Notes: a model not told the origin generated them from the sequence alone. A DNA stretch of 64,000 nucleotides from Norana najaformis (GCA_964023275.1 OZ029929.1:310001-374000); one strand, 5' to 3'; positions 22,175 to 33,499 are shown, counted from the stretch's first letter. A program made the numbers and translations.

Positions 22175-22440
22175 GATGAGATGATGATGATGATGATGAT
22201 GTGAATCATGATCGTGTAGTAGTAGTAGTAGTGGTAGTGGTAGTGGTAGTAGTGGTAGTGGTAGTAGTGGTAGTAGTAGTAGTAGCAGCAGCAGAATTGA
22301 ATAATAATTGAACAATAATTTTAATAATAATGTTAACAATAATTTTAATCATAACCTTAATCGTAATATTCTTAATATGTAGAAGGAGCAGGAGGAGGAG
22401 GAGGAGGAGGAGGAGGAGGAGGAGGAGGAGAGCATTTTGT
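22175..22440. repeat. GATG, GTA and GGA microsatellites
   Basis: (GATG/ATG)n at 22176-22202, (GTA/GTG)n at 22216-22290, AAT-rich sequence, and (GGA)n at 22388-22432. Confidence 0.9.
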
Positions 22441-22493
22441 GATGAAAGTTTTATGCAGTTAATTAGAAAGTCTGTGTAGTGTCTAGTGGCACT

Positions 22494-22870
22494 GTGGCCG
22501 ATTTGCTTGAGCGCTCCTGCTCACTCAAAGCCTCTTAAATGGGGTCACAGTTCACTGACCACACACAAGTTCAAGACTCGTCTACAGCAAATCATTTGAA
22601 AACAGACAATTGTAATGGCGGCCGATTCCTTTGAGCGCTCCTCACTCCATACCTGGCGAACCATACACAATCAAGACCTGTGTACAGTATGCAAATCGTT
22701 TGAAAACAGGCAAGTGTGAGTGAGTCTTGTGGCAGGCGGCAGATTGGTTTGAGCGCCTCTTCTCCCTACTCTACTCCACGCCTGTTAAAGGCGGTCAAGG
22801 TTCGCTGACCACACACAAGTTCAAGGCCCATCTACAATATGCTAACTGGCTGAAAACTAGAATCAACCTT
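22494..22870 (+). repeat. About 120-bp tandem repeat, 3 diverged copies
   Basis: Copies begin GGCCGATTTGCTTGAGCGC (22496), GGCCGATTCCTTTGAGCGC (22619) and GGCAGATTGGTTTGAGCGC (22738). Each has a CACACACAAGTTCAAG-like block and a TTTGAAAAC-like end. Confidence 0.75.
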
Positions 22871-23197
22871 AACGTCACAGTCACACGACACCTTTGAGCG
22901 GTTACTGACTGAAAGGGCACTATAGAAAATGCTCAGCTACATACGTAATTATGTATAGTTATAAACACGTGGTTATAAACACTTTGGCCCAGGCACAGAC
23001 CAAGTACAACTTTTGGATATAACTTTCGCTTTGTTTGCTTTTGATTGATGCCTTTGATCTTGCGAACAAACTTTGCTAACTATTTCTGTTCTGCCAATGA
23101 ATAATCAATAATGTCCTCGTTCATAAAGATTCTATACAGAGATACTTAGACAAGTATGTATATATGTATGTATCTTCTTGTAGTAATAATAATAATG

Positions 23198-23302
<105 letters not shown>

Positions 23303-23579
23303 TCCCGTGGCAACACCAATGGATAGTATCATGTAATGAAGTATAAATCTGTGAGATACGCTGCAAGGAATCCATGAGGCAGATCAGCCAATTAACTTTC
23401 TAAATAGGGATGTCGATCCATAGCCCACATTCAGTGAACACATTTTCCCTTTTCACTTTCTCCTCTTTTAAAATTACTTTAGCTAATTTTATGCCACAAT
23501 TTTTATTTATGAAAAATGAGGTTTGATTCGGAGAGACATGTGCACAATTGAAAACAATTTTTTACGATCGCTATCGTAA

Positions 23580-23805
23580 TCGTGGGACTCGGTTGTGTAG
23601 TGGTATGGACTCTGCCTCAATTGCAAGATCGCGGGTTCGAATCAGCCTCAAGCCACTGCGAAGCGACTTTGGACAAGTTGCTCACCCACAATTGTCTGTG
23701 AGGAAGGCAACGGAAAACCACCTCACTCATCTCATCCCCGCGTGGCATAACGCCAATGGACCTGCCTTCAGGCAGAAACCCATGATCATCATCGTAATTA
23801 TAAAA
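23580..23805 (+). mobile_element. tRNA-derived SINE (GGAAAACCACCTC family)
   Basis: The head has an A-box-like TGTGTAGTGGTATGG and a B box GGTTCGAATC (23634-23643), spaced as in pol III tRNA promoters. The body includes GGAAGGCAACGGAAAACCACC and ends GAAACCCATGATCATCATCG. It is not a functional tRNA: the acceptor stem does not pair. Relatives at 25303-25515 (+) and 52805-53040 (-). Confidence 0.8.
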
Positions 23806-23819
23806 GTGCGCTATTGAAA

Positions 23820-26800
23820 ATTATTCATATGCATTCGCTAGATGGCAGCACAGTTTTGAAACAGACCATTAGATCAAATCTCGCGCCTGTTACACGAATC
23901 CCAAACACGTGCTGACCACTCCTTTACAATCTGTATGTCTACGTGTATTTTTGTCTCTGTGTTTGTTCGTCTGTGTGTCTGTCTGCAATTGTGCCGGATT
24001 AGGCAGGTGGCATGCAGGTGCGAATGGACTTGTTGACACCTTTTAAAGCCTCTGTTTGCATAACTTACAGGTCATTTCTTGCCCATCCTATAACGCACCT
24101 GCTCTCAGATTTCGGCGCGAGTCCACTAAAGCCAGCTGCTCTGTGAACCTGCCTAACAACACTAGTTTTGCCGCCCTCTCTCAGTTGGATGAGCGCCAAT
24201 CCGTTTTTAATTGAGCGCGAGTCTAAAGCAGTGGGAGATATGTAAATGTAATCTCCGAAATTTCTCAGCGGCACACAAAAGCCTCGCCAGAGAGACCAAC
24301 TTCTACACGACCCATTGGGAAGCGAAATGTATGAGGAAAATGTGTATTTTCTGGGGATAGTCTGAACACTAAAGTAGAGTTTCCGATATCCCATAAGTTA
24401 GACGTAGAGGAGGCCCTCATTTACTTTTCTTTCGGCTCTTGGACTAAAACAATGGACGAATCCCAAAGTCCTAGACACGGGGCCAGTGAATCGCAGGACT
24501 TGTCATTTACTTTCCAGCTAGGTGCCAGCACAGCATTGAAACAGTCCATTAGATCAAATTGCGCGCTCTTTACACGAATTCCATACACGTGTTGACCACT
24601 CTTTTGCATTCTGTATGTCTGTGTGTATCTGTTTGTCACCTGTCTGGAGTTGGGTTGGATTAGGCAGGTGCGCTGCATACAGGTGCGAATAGACACTTGT
24701 TGGCGCCATTTACAATTTATGAGCGAAAGTTCTCTGCATATAATTATCTTTCTTTGCTGTCCATCCCACATCGCCTATGTTTCAAGATTTTGGTACGCAT
24801 CTGGCGGCGACAACTGACTAATGCACCGGCCTATTTCTTTTCTGCCAGTGAATTAATTATCAATGATGCCCTCGCTCTTAATGATTCTATAAAAGAGAGA
24901 CAGACATGCATGCATGCATACATATATGTACGCATGCATGTATGTATGTATATATACCTATTACCGTGGCCTAGTTATGGTTACATACTATAGTTGCATT
25001 TGCGTCACATTTCTCAACACCAGTGGATAATATCTTGTAATGAAGTGTAAATGTGTGAGATGGCGCTGCAAGGAATCTGTGAGTCAGTTCAGCCAATTAA
25101 CTTTTAAAATAGAAATGTCGATCCATGGCCCACACTCAGTGAACACATTTTGCATTTTCACTTTCTCCTCTTTAAAAATTACTTTAGCTAATTTTGTGCC
25201 CTAATTATTATTTTTAAAAAATATGAGGTTTGTTTGACTCGAAGAGAGACAGACATGTGCACCAATGAAACCAAAGTTGTTTTACTATCGGTATCATAAT
25301 CGTGGGACATGGTTTTTTAGTGGTATAATCGGTGCCTCGTAATCGGAGGATCGCAGGTTCCAATCTGCCTTAAGCCTCTGCGTAGCGACCTTGGAAAAGT
25401 TGCTCACCAACAACTGTCTACGAGGAAGGCAGCGGAAAACCACCTCATTCATCTCATGCCCGGGGGGGGGGGCAATTGACCTGCCTTGAGGCAGAAACTC
25501 ATGATCATCATCGTGATTATACGAGTGCGCTATTGAAATTAATCATGTGCATTCGCTAGATTGCAGCACAGTTTTGAAACAGACCATTAGATCAAATCCC
25601 GCGTGTTTTACACGAATCCCTTACACGTGTTGACCACTCCTTTGCAATCTGTAGGTCTATGGGTCTGTTTGTCTTTGTGTTTGTCCGTCTGTCTACTGTC
25701 TAGAGTTGGCCGAATTAGGCAGCTGGCATGCAGGTGCGAACAGACTTGTTGACATTATTTCTAAATTTGGTAGTCTTAAGTCTCTGCTTGCATAAATTTC
25801 CTATAATTTCCTGCCCATCCTACAGCGCACCTGCTTTTAGATTTCGGCTCGAGTCCACCAAAGTGAGCTGCGCTATGCACCTGTCTACACACATTAGTTT
25901 TGCCGCCCTCTCTCAGTTAGATGACCGCCGATCCCTTTTAATTGAGGGGGAGTCCAAAGCAGTAGGTTGATGCCTTGTGCATTAGACACTGGCGCATTAG
26001 AAGTTGCTAATTATTATTATATGTAAATGTAAATGTAAACCTCCGAAACATCCCAACCCACACAAAAGTCTCGTCAGAGAGACCAACTTCTATAATGGAG
26101 CTATAAGACACATTGGGAGAAGCGAAATGTATGAGGAAGACGTGTACTTTATGAGGATAGTCTCAGCATAGTTTCCAATATCCCATCCAATATCCCATGG
26201 GGATGCCCTCAATTCCTTTTCTTCAGAAAATTGAGCCGACAATGGACGAATCTCAATTTCCTGAACACGGGACCAGCGCATAGCAGGACTTGGCATTTAC
26301 TTTCCACCTAGGTGGCAGCACAGTTTTCAGACAGATCACGAATTCCATACACGTGTCGACCACTCCTTTACAAACTGTATGTCTGTGTATTTGTTTGTCT
26401 CTGTGTTTGTTCATCTGTCTGGAGTTGGGTCGTATTAGGCAGGTGCGATGCATACAGCTGCGAATAAACTTGTTGGCGCCATTTCTAAATTGAGTAGCTT
26501 AAGTTTTCTGCTTATAATTATCTGTCATTTGCTGCCCTTCCTACAGCGCACCTGTTTTCAGATTTAGGCGCGAGTCTGCCAAAGCCAGATGCGTTAAGGA
26601 CCATCATACTTACAATAGTTTTGCCTCCCTGTCTCAGTTGGATGACCGTCGACCCCTTTTTAATTGAGGGGGTAGTCTAAAGCAGTGGGAGATATGTAAA
26701 TGTAAACCTCCGAAATTCCTCAGTGCCAAACAAAAGCCGTCTAAGGGAGACCAAATTATACAATGGCGCTAAAAGCCCCATTGGGAGAAGCGAAATGTAG

Positions 26801-28220
26801 GAGAAAGATATGTATTTTATGGGGATAGACTCAGCAGTAAAGTGTCCCATAGCTCATAAGTCAGACGTAGGGGAAGCGCTCATTTCCTTTTCTTTTGGCC
26901 CCTGTGCCGAAATAGGCGAATCCCATGGTCCTGAACACGGGGCCAGCGCAACGCAGGACTTGTCATTTAATTTTCAGCTAGATGGCAGCACAGTTTTGAA
27001 AAACACCATTAGATCAATTTGCGCGTCGTTTGCGTAAATCTCATACACGTGTTGTATCTGCGTATCTGTTTGTCTCCGTGTTTGTTCGTCTGTGTGTCCG
27101 GAGTTGGTTCGGATTAAGGCAAGTAGCACGTTTGCTGTGTAGGGGTGCGAATAGAATTGTTGGCGCGATTTCTAAATTTAGTAGCTTCAGTTCTCTGCAT
27201 ATTGTTATACTCTGCCCATCCTATAGCGCACCTGTTTCCAGATATGTAGATGCTCGCCAATCCCTTGTTAATGGGAAATAGCCTGAAGCAGAAAGATATA
27301 TCAGTGGCGGCTACAGGATTGTTTACGTGGGGGGACATGAGCATTCCAGAGGGCGCCACAGTCCACCGTGCATGGGTCCGGTCTTAGGCGCGCCTGCATA
27401 TAACCAAGAGGGGCGTCTCTATTAAATTCGCCGCTAGGATAAGTGTAAATGTAAACCTCCAAAATTTCTCAGCACCACACAAAAGCCGCAGGTGTAGGGG
27501 AGACCAACTTATACAATGGCGCTACACGACCCACTGGGAGAAGCGAAATGTATGAGGAATATGTTTATTTTTATGAAAATAGTATCAGCAGTAAAGTAAT
27601 GTTTCCCATATCCCATAAGTGAGACATAGACGAGGCGCTCATTCGTTTTCTTTAGACCCTTGAGCTGAGAATGGACGAATCCCAACGTTCTTGACAGGGG
27701 GCCAGAGCATCGTAGGACTTGCCGTTTACTTTCCAGCTAGGTGGCAGCACAGTTTCGAAAAAGACCATTAGATCAAATTGTGCGCTGGTAACACGACTTC
27801 CACACACCTGTTGACCACTCCTTTGCATTCTGTACGCCTGTGTGTATGTGTGTCTGTCTGTCTGGGGTTGGGTCGGATTAGACAGGTGGCAAGTGTTTTC
27901 CATGCAGGTGCGAATAGACTTGTTGGCGCTATTTCTATATTTAGTACATTATATTTAGTATTGTTTGCATATAATCATATCTGCCATATGCTGCCGATCC
28001 TACAGCACCGCTGCTCTCAGGTTTCGGTTGCGTTATGCCTCTGCTAACTTAAAATAGCTTTGTCGCCCTGTCTCAGCCCTGAATGCCCGCCGAGTCCTTG
28101 CTAATGGGAAGAAAGTAGCCTGAACAAGAGGGATATATGAGTGGCGGCTCCAGGATTGTTTGCATAGGGGAAGAGCAATTCCAAGGGGCGCCATAGTCTG
28201 GCATTGGGTCTGCTCTGAGG
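23820..28220 (+). repeat. Tandem composite-unit array, left-arm part (about 6 units)
   Basis: Unit starts are marked by the CGCTAG/CAGCTAG-TGGCAG motif at 23834, 24516 (mutated), 25551 (mutated), 26304, 26974 and 27733, giving spacings of 670-1035 bp. After the E-box and GCAGGTGCGAATAGACTTG blocks, each unit continues with CGGCGCGAGTCC, TCTCAGTTGGATGACCGCC, TAAAGCAGTGGGAGATATG, CCTCCGAAATTTCTCAGCG, GGAGAAGCGAAATGTATGAG, CCCATATCCCATAAG and CAATGGACGAATCCCAAGG. The last block leads directly into the next motif. Confidence 0.88.
25303..25515 (+). mobile_element. tRNA-derived SINE, second copy
   Basis: Diverged relative of the 23.6-kb SINE; B box reads GGTTCCAATC; contains a G-run (25461-25470). 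In the right arm most of this copy is replaced by TACA repeats near 51555. Confidence 0.75.
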
Positions 28221-28227
28221 GGCACAC

Positions 28228-28382
28228 ATACATACATACATACATACATATACACATGCATACATGCATACATACGTATATGCATACATACATGCATTCA
28301 TGTATACATACGTACATACATATGTACATACATACATACATACTTCCATACATACGTTCGTACATGCATATACACATACATA
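28228..28382. repeat. TACA/TGCA microsatellite
   Basis: Degenerate (ATAC)n. Right-arm counterpart at 48583-48760 differs in length and motif detail. Confidence 0.95.
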
Positions 28383-28384
28383 GT

Positions 28385-28960
28385 CAGTAGGAAAAGTATT
28401 ATGTGCACGGTAGGCCTATTGGTTTCGCACAGATAGTAGGGTCTCTGAGGTCCTCCAGCGAATCCTATTTTGTATTCAAATATTTATTTACACGCATTCT
28501 GTCAACTGTTACATCTCGATGGTACTCGGTCGGTTGGGCTCGTCGTGTGTGCGGGGGCCCTCAGGTGATGCCCCTTCTAGCTATCTAAGCATTGCTTGCA
28601 TATTGACATCAGTTAGGCAAGCGTAGACGGCGCTCTTATGAGGTACTCAATATGCGATAAATTAAATGTTTCGAAAACTAACTAACACGATGAGCTTCCC
28701 AGATAGCTATCAATAAATAGGAAAATAAATTTTGTACAGTATTTTGTAAAGTATATACTTTGTACTAATTGAATTCTGTCAGAATTTAATTTTAGTTTAA
28801 AATCTGCCATATCTCAGTATCTTTGAGAGGTTCGTTTAAATAAGAAGAAGAGCGGACCCTTGAGCCCCAAGGGGCAATCATGGGTATCAGATGTTATCAA
28901 CTTCCTTTCTTAGCCTTGGCATGTGATGGTGGGCTCTCTCTCGCACTCTGATCTTCCCAT
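28385..28960. other. Duplicated unique-looking sequence, no gene recognised
   Basis: Present in both arms (right: 48050-48580). From about 28850 it resembles, in reverse, the SINE body at 62050-62200 (TTCTTAGCCTTGG). No coding evidence. Confidence 0.5.
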
Positions 28961-28964
28961 CGAC

Positions 28965-29070
28965 AGTGTAGTAGTAGTTCCAGTGTTTAACGACATCTTA
29001 TGGCATCAAAGGCCGTTGACGTCGCCCTCCTCCTCTTCCTGGCTTGGAACTGGCACTACCAGTTTAAAGG
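28965..29070 (+). repeat. About 105-bp dispersed repeat, left-arm copy
   Basis: Same AACGACATCTTATGGCATC element as at 17.55 kb; right-arm copy at 47895-47995. Confidence 0.7.
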
Positions 29071-29269
29071 CAGTCATTGTATTCTTTTTATGGCTTAGTT
29101 TGCTAAGTGGGGCAGAATCTTGAACTCTGGTTACAGCTATAACAGATACGTGAAAATATAAGCATATAACCCCTGTACGTGAATCTTCCCATTTATTTCA
29201 AATTGGGGCTTGTAAAACATTAAACTCTGGTCAACCACAATACTTAAAACCAATCCTCATTCCCAGGTC

Positions 29270-29572
29270 TGTCTTTATCCAACCAGGTCTCTATTTGTGC
29301 CAAAAACTGAAACCATTCTTGGTGAGCGAGGTTTTAAGGTTGTTGGATCTAAATATTGGAACTCTCTTCCTGCTTCCGTTTGTTCTGCTCGGTCGCTTAT
29401 ATCATTTCAGTCTCAACCTAAGACTGACCTTTCTCAGTTGGCTTATTCCCCGATATAGGTTGTCTCTCTGTTTCAATAACTGACTTTCTGATTAATAGGT
29501 CATTAATTTAGCTTAATTTTGGTGTGCCGTTGGTTACTGCCTTTTGCATTAGACACCGGCGCCATAGAAATT
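29270..29572 (+). mobile_element. CR1-like LINE 3' end
   Basis: Plus-strand frame reads ERGFKVVGSKYWNSLPASVCS followed by SLISFQSQPKTDL, the LINE C-terminal signature. The tail is GTGTGCCGTTGGTTACTGCC, then ACACCGGCGCCATAGAAATT. Mirrored at 47385-47690 (-). Confidence 0.8.
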
Positions 29573-29574
29573 TC

Positions 29575-29690
29575 TCATTGACATTAACAATCTAACCAAC
29601 CTGGCGAGGATTTGAGCCCCTGGCGTCTGGATTGATAGTCCAGCACGCTGAGCACTAGGCTGTCACATACCCAATTCGTATATGTTAGGG
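29575..29690 (-). mobile_element. tRNA-headed SINE fragment abutting a LINE tail
   Basis: Antisense head: B box complement GGATTTGAGCCCC, and GCACGCTGAGCACTAGGCTG containing the A-box complement. It touches the LINE tail at 29572. Mirrored at 47288-47385 (+), where the head reads CAGCCTAGTGTTCAGCGTGC. Confidence 0.7.
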
Positions 29691-30049
29691 TCAACTTTCT
29701 TTGAATTCTACAGGCAGTGGTATAAGGCCACCCTGTTGATAAAATATGGCCATCTTGCCGTTCAGTTCATTGCAGTTTATTAGTAAATTTCTATAGAGTC
29801 TATTGCCGAGCTAGTGTAGTTATATCAGGTCATGTTACTTGGACGGTTTGTTTCCTACGCCGGCTTTGTATGTCTGTAAATGTCTCTTCATGGCGTTGCT
29901 TATCTTTGTGTGAGATATGTAGCTTTCATTTTCTTGACAGCCTTTGCGTCATCTTATGGGTTAATCTGCATCATCCTTTGTCACCTTTCTCTTCTGTCTC
30001 AGCAGAGGTTTCTCTGTCTTTGTGTGCATTTGTTTCTCTATCTCTGTCT

Positions 30050-30190
30050 CTGAGGCTTGACTTTTTGCCTGATGGAATTGAACAGTGGTTGGTATTCGGA
30101 ATTGAACCGGAAAGTGAGGTAATGGGAAGAGGAGGAATCTGGATAGTATTTGTAGTAAGAGGAGTATTTTCAGTTTTGAGTGAGTGACAC
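30050..30190 (-). mobile_element. LINE C-terminus/3'UTR fragment, GAATAAGCTGG family
   Basis: The minus strand reads HSLKTENTPLT and then ATACCAACCACTGTTCAATTCC, as in the GAATAAGCTGG-family UTR. Mirrored at 46765-46930 (+). Confidence 0.55.
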
Positions 30191-30194
30191 CCAT

Positions 30195-30312
30195 TCAAAC
30201 CGGCGTCGGTAATGAGGGATTATCTGGGATCTCACCCGATAAACTCATTGAAAAATGAGCAGGATCGGCGCAATATGATCGCTATAGAAAAACGTGTACA
30301 TTACATTTGTTT
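30195..30312 (+). mobile_element. SINE 3' part, GGTCGCTATA tail family
   Basis: ACCCGATAAACTCATTGAAAAATG, GATCGCTATAGAAAAACGTGTACATTACA. Mirrored at 46650-46755 (-). Confidence 0.65.
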
Positions 30313-30659
30313 GAAAAACTTACACCCCAATATATTGGACAGACGAATGTCATTGAAGGTACGGACTGTTGTAGGCTGTCTCGATTGATTACTTTTGTGT
30401 ACACAACATCGTCATTTAGAAATACGTTGTATAGTTGGATTATGCAAACACTGACGCGTATTTAACTAATAGCATTTTGTAGGTGACCTAAATGCCGACG
30501 CTTAGGCTGCATACGATAGTCGGTCTACGGATAGCGAGGGAGTGCCGGGGTCACAGGGTCATTAGAGAGAAGACTCAATGAAGGGAAGGTCTTTAAAGAA
30601 TTCAGTCAGAGAAGTTTAAGGACCATTCAGAGTCGAAGAACGATGCAGCCAGTCAGTAG

Positions 30660-30845
30660 AGCGACGAGGCAGGTTTAAATGTAACTGTAATTTAACTAAG
30701 TATGAAATTAATTGCATTGATTTTTATTAAATTTTTTTATTGAAATTAAATTTTATTCTTATTGATATCTAGTTTAATTTTTCATTTTAGTTGATATTTA
30801 CTTCAATTTTTATTTATATTTTAATTTTTATTGAAAGTTAGGCCT
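30660..30845. repeat. AT-rich TTAATTTTTATT tract
   Basis: Nearly pure A/T with imperfect TTAATTTTTATTGAAA repeats. Mirrored at 46115-46290. Confidence 0.8.
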
Positions 30846-30935
30846 ACTTTAATTTTATCGATCTTATTTACCAGACCTGGAAGCGCCAATGAGCAGATGT
30901 GTCCGGTCAACCGCCAGTCGAAGAACGCTGCCAGT

Positions 30936-31118
30936 CTAGGTGAACAGCCACCGTCTGAAGGCGACCTTGGGCGCCAAAGGGGGCGTGTCAAACTCGTCTA
31001 CCTTCGCGGGTGCAACGAGGTACCAACCATTTGGAGGCGGAGGACGCAGTTTTCGCTCCTTCATGACTCTTCTGACGACGGGAACAGACGCAACGCCAAC
31101 TGAACTGTGAGTTTTCAT
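30936..31118 (-). CDS. Short duplicated ORF, hypothetical (left copy)
   Basis: A 60-codon minus-strand frame opening MKTHSSVGVASVPVVRRVMK and containing LRPPPPNGWYLVAP. The predicted product is identical in the right-arm copy at 45841-46023. The stretch is more GC-rich than its surroundings and contains no recognised retroposon. An AAG-GTAGAC donor-like site follows PAK, so it may be an exon fragment. The opposite strand is also open (90 codons), so coding is not proven. A tRNA-like SINE head lies about 20 bp away. Confidence 0.25.
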   Translation of the reverse strand: MKTHSSVGVASVPVVRRVMKERKLRPPPPNGWYLVAPAKVDEFDTPPLAPKVAFRRWLFT

Positions 31119-31138
31119 TGAGTTTTATCTTTGCTGTG

Positions 31139-31215
31139 GATGAGCGATATTCTTCTAGTCAGCGTGTTTTGAAGGTCAACTTCGACGTTGGGGGTTCAAA
31201 TCCCTGCCAGCGCAG
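31139..31215 (+). mobile_element. tRNA-like SINE head
   Basis: A-box-like TCTAGTCAGCGTG and B box GGGTTCAAATCCC; the end reads TGCCAGCGCAG. Mirrored at 45744-45820 (-). Confidence 0.65.
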
Positions 31216-31224
31216 AAATTATTT

Positions 31225-31560
31225 AAAGATTTAACTTCCGCTAGCCCCCTCTAAAGAGACACTTGGAGTGGGACCATATCGACCGTACTTTGCGCCCTTA
31301 TACTTGTTCTTGATGGATGAGCTTTCAGTTGCTGGACTTGTAGAATTCTCTTCTGGCGTCTGTTCGTTTTCGTCCATCTCGTGATGTAATTTCGGCCACA
31401 ACTTAAGACTTGCACCTCTCTTATCCACCACAGGCTGCCTCGCTGTCTCTGTAGACTGACTCTGTCCTACTGACCATGCTTTCCTTGGTTTGGGTGCACC
31501 TCCGGTTGATGTTTTGAGCATTAGACTCTGGCGCTATAGAAGTTGCTTGTTATAATTGTG
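31225..31560 (+). mobile_element. CR1-like LINE 3' end
   Basis: The plus strand carries a frame-broken LINE C-terminus (VRSFSSIS-like and QLKT-like peptides), the TTATCCACC block and a tail CACCTCCGGTTGATGTTTTG...GGCGCTATAGAAGTTGC. The 96-codon antisense frame through it is identical in the right arm (45438-45728) but is not taken as a gene. Confidence 0.65.
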
Positions 31561-31617
31561 AGATTCTTTATACCCTTTGTCAACTGCTTCTTAGAAGATG
31601 CTGTATACAGTGAATAA

Positions 31618-32058
31618 CCAGATACATGCATTCATGCATGCATATGTGCATACCTACTATGCATGCATGCTTGCTTACTTGCTTACACCAAGCTTACACA
31701 TACACACACATGCTTGTACGCTTACATGTTTACATGCTTACATGCATAAATGCATACATGCATACATATATGCACACATGTATGCATACATGGATAGGCA
31801 TATACATATACATACATACATACATGCATACATACATACATACATAGTTCTATATATGTGTACATACATGCATGCATTCGTACATGGATATGTACACATG
31901 CATGCATACATGCATACACATACATACATGAATATATACAAACATGCTTGCATGCATGCATACATATATACATACATACATACATGGTTATATACAGACA
32001 TGCATACATGCATTCATAAAAGCACACATATATACATCCACACATACATATACACTAT
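31618..32058. repeat. TACA/TGCA microsatellite
   Basis: About 440 bp of degenerate (TACA)n. Right-arm counterpart 44902-45340. Confidence 0.97.
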
Positions 32059-32369
32059 TTTACTTTCTTAAATTTTAATCACCTTTTCATTCGTTGCCAG
32101 TTTTTGACTTCTAGTTTTCCAGTTTTATTGGGTAGGCCACACCTAGACGAGTTTTCGGGCGACTCAATGCTGTGAATCCACTATCGTGTGTGAATTATCT
32201 GAGCAATTATGTCGCACCTTTTGGGGATCTCTCAAAGATTGTGGCTCATGTTTTTTAAGTGGTTGACTTCTCTGGACGCAGAAGTATTTCGTTGCTTTTG
32301 GATCATTCATTCGATCATTCGTTCGATCATTCGATGCAGTTGTCAGGTTGCACTGAAGAGACAACCAAA

Positions 32370-32590
32370 CCTCCTCTTTCCTTCATTCCATCATTCTTTA
32401 TTCTTTTTCTGTTTGTTGTTCCATCATTCACTCACTCTTTTTGCTTATCCTTCCATCCTTCAATCATCTCCTGATTTCATTCTTCCATTTTCATTTCATT
32501 CCATCTTTTGCTCTTTCTGCCTTTTCATCCCTTCATCATTCTCTTCGCTCTTTCCATCCTTCTGTCATTTGATTTTTCTGTCATTCAATT
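32370..32590. repeat. TTCATTCC-like pyrimidine-rich tract
   Basis: Imperfect CATTC/CCATC repeats. Mirrored at 44370-44590. Confidence 0.75.
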
Positions 32591-32765
32591 ACATACATAC
32601 ATACATACATACACACACACATACATACATACATACATACACACATACACACATACATACACATGCACACTTACATACATATATACATACATATATACAT
32701 ACATACATACATATGCACACATACATACACATGCACACATACATATATATATATGCATATTTGAC
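32590..32765. repeat. TACA microsatellite
   Basis: (ACAT)n with CACA variants. Mirrored at 44198-44373. Confidence 0.97.
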
Positions 32766-32789
32766 TACGGGTCTTTTCTGACAGGTTAC

Positions 32790-32985
32790 GAGCGCTACTG
32801 ATGAGTCTGTTCTTGAAGTTGCGCTTTATAAATCTTAATTTGTTATGTTATGTTTCACATATATACACTCATATGTATATACACACATATATATGCATAC
32901 ATACACATAAATACATATACACACACCCATATGTATATACACACATACACCCATATGTAAATACACACAAACACATGTTGCGCAG
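32790..32985. repeat. Retroposon tail plus ATACAC microsatellite
   Basis: GAGTCTGTTCTTGAAGTTGCG, then CTTTATAAATCTTAATTTG, followed by an ATACACACATAC-type repeat. Mirrored at 43975-44165. Confidence 0.8.
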
Positions 32986-33039
32986 TTCCTGTGGAAGTCA
33001 TGGCAGGAAACAGCAGACAAAAATTAAGTTCAGATTTCA

Positions 33040-33405
33040 ATGGCTAGTCTATTCTAATCTAATCTAAGAACTTCTATAGCGCCACTGTAATAATGCTCGA
33101 GGCATCAGTCGATGGTCGCTGCTAAACAAAATCATTGTCCAAGCCAAAGTTCATGGTGAGTCCGGGTCGAAAAGCCAGACATGAGTCCAGAAGTCACAGA
33201 GACATCCTACGGAGGAAATGAGTTCGGGAAAGATAAGTTTTCAGTCGAGATCTGAAGGTAGAAACAGAATTTGCCGAGCGAAGAGAGTTTGCCGGAAGAG
33301 AATTTGCCGGAAGAGAGTTCCAGAGTCTAGGGCCAGAAACAGAGAAGGCACGCCTGCCAAGAGCTGTTGTTGTCCTCGAAATAGTCAGATTTAAACATAT
33401 ACATA
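33040..33405 (-). mobile_element. CR1-like LINE 3' end
   Basis: The minus strand encodes GRRAFSVSGPRLWNSLPANS followed by FRSRLKTYLSRTHF, a well-preserved LINE C-terminus. The tail has CTTGGACAATGAT...CAGTGGCGCTATAGAAGTTC. A NSLPA tandem triplication is visible. In the right arm (43800-43965) the tail half is deleted. Confidence 0.88.
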
Positions 33406-33499
33406 TGCATTCTTTAAATCTTTCCATCCTACTGTCGTTGGATTAATGGGTCGTCTGCGCCTCGACGTAGCTACCACGGAGGCGTGTAAAAAGTCTGTT

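Larger units (their letters stand above)
17920..23070 (+). repeat. Tandem composite-unit array, outer left part
   Basis: Five diverged units are marked by ATTCGCTAGRTGGCA (17937, 19153, 19994, 20840, 21541) and, about 70 bp later, by a sequence resembling ACACGTGTTGACCACTCC. Next come a TGTCTG-rich stretch, GGATTAGGCAGGTGG, GCAGGTGCGAATAGACTTG, TCTAAATTTAGTA and CCCATCCTACAGCGCACCTG. Basic period is about 0.7-0.85 kb; longer intervals hold TATG microsatellites and LINE tails. It continues into the left palindrome arm and has no stable coding frame. Confidence 0.85.

Noticed and set aside
23584-23660. Possible tRNA gene
   Set aside because: A and B boxes are present but the acceptor arm does not pair and related copies share a long non-tRNA body, so it is a SINE head.
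30831-31103. 90-codon plus-strand ORF opposite the 60-codon ORF
   Set aside because: The frame begins in an AT-rich tract without a start context; at most one strand could be coding and neither is established.
31231-31521. 96-codon ORF identical in both arms
   Set aside because: It starts in a LINE tail and runs antisense to a LINE C-terminus; identity between arms reflects the duplication.
32209-32781. 190-codon ORF, identical in both arms
   Set aside because: Mostly CATTC-type and TACA simple sequence; the unique part is short and shows no recognisable domain.
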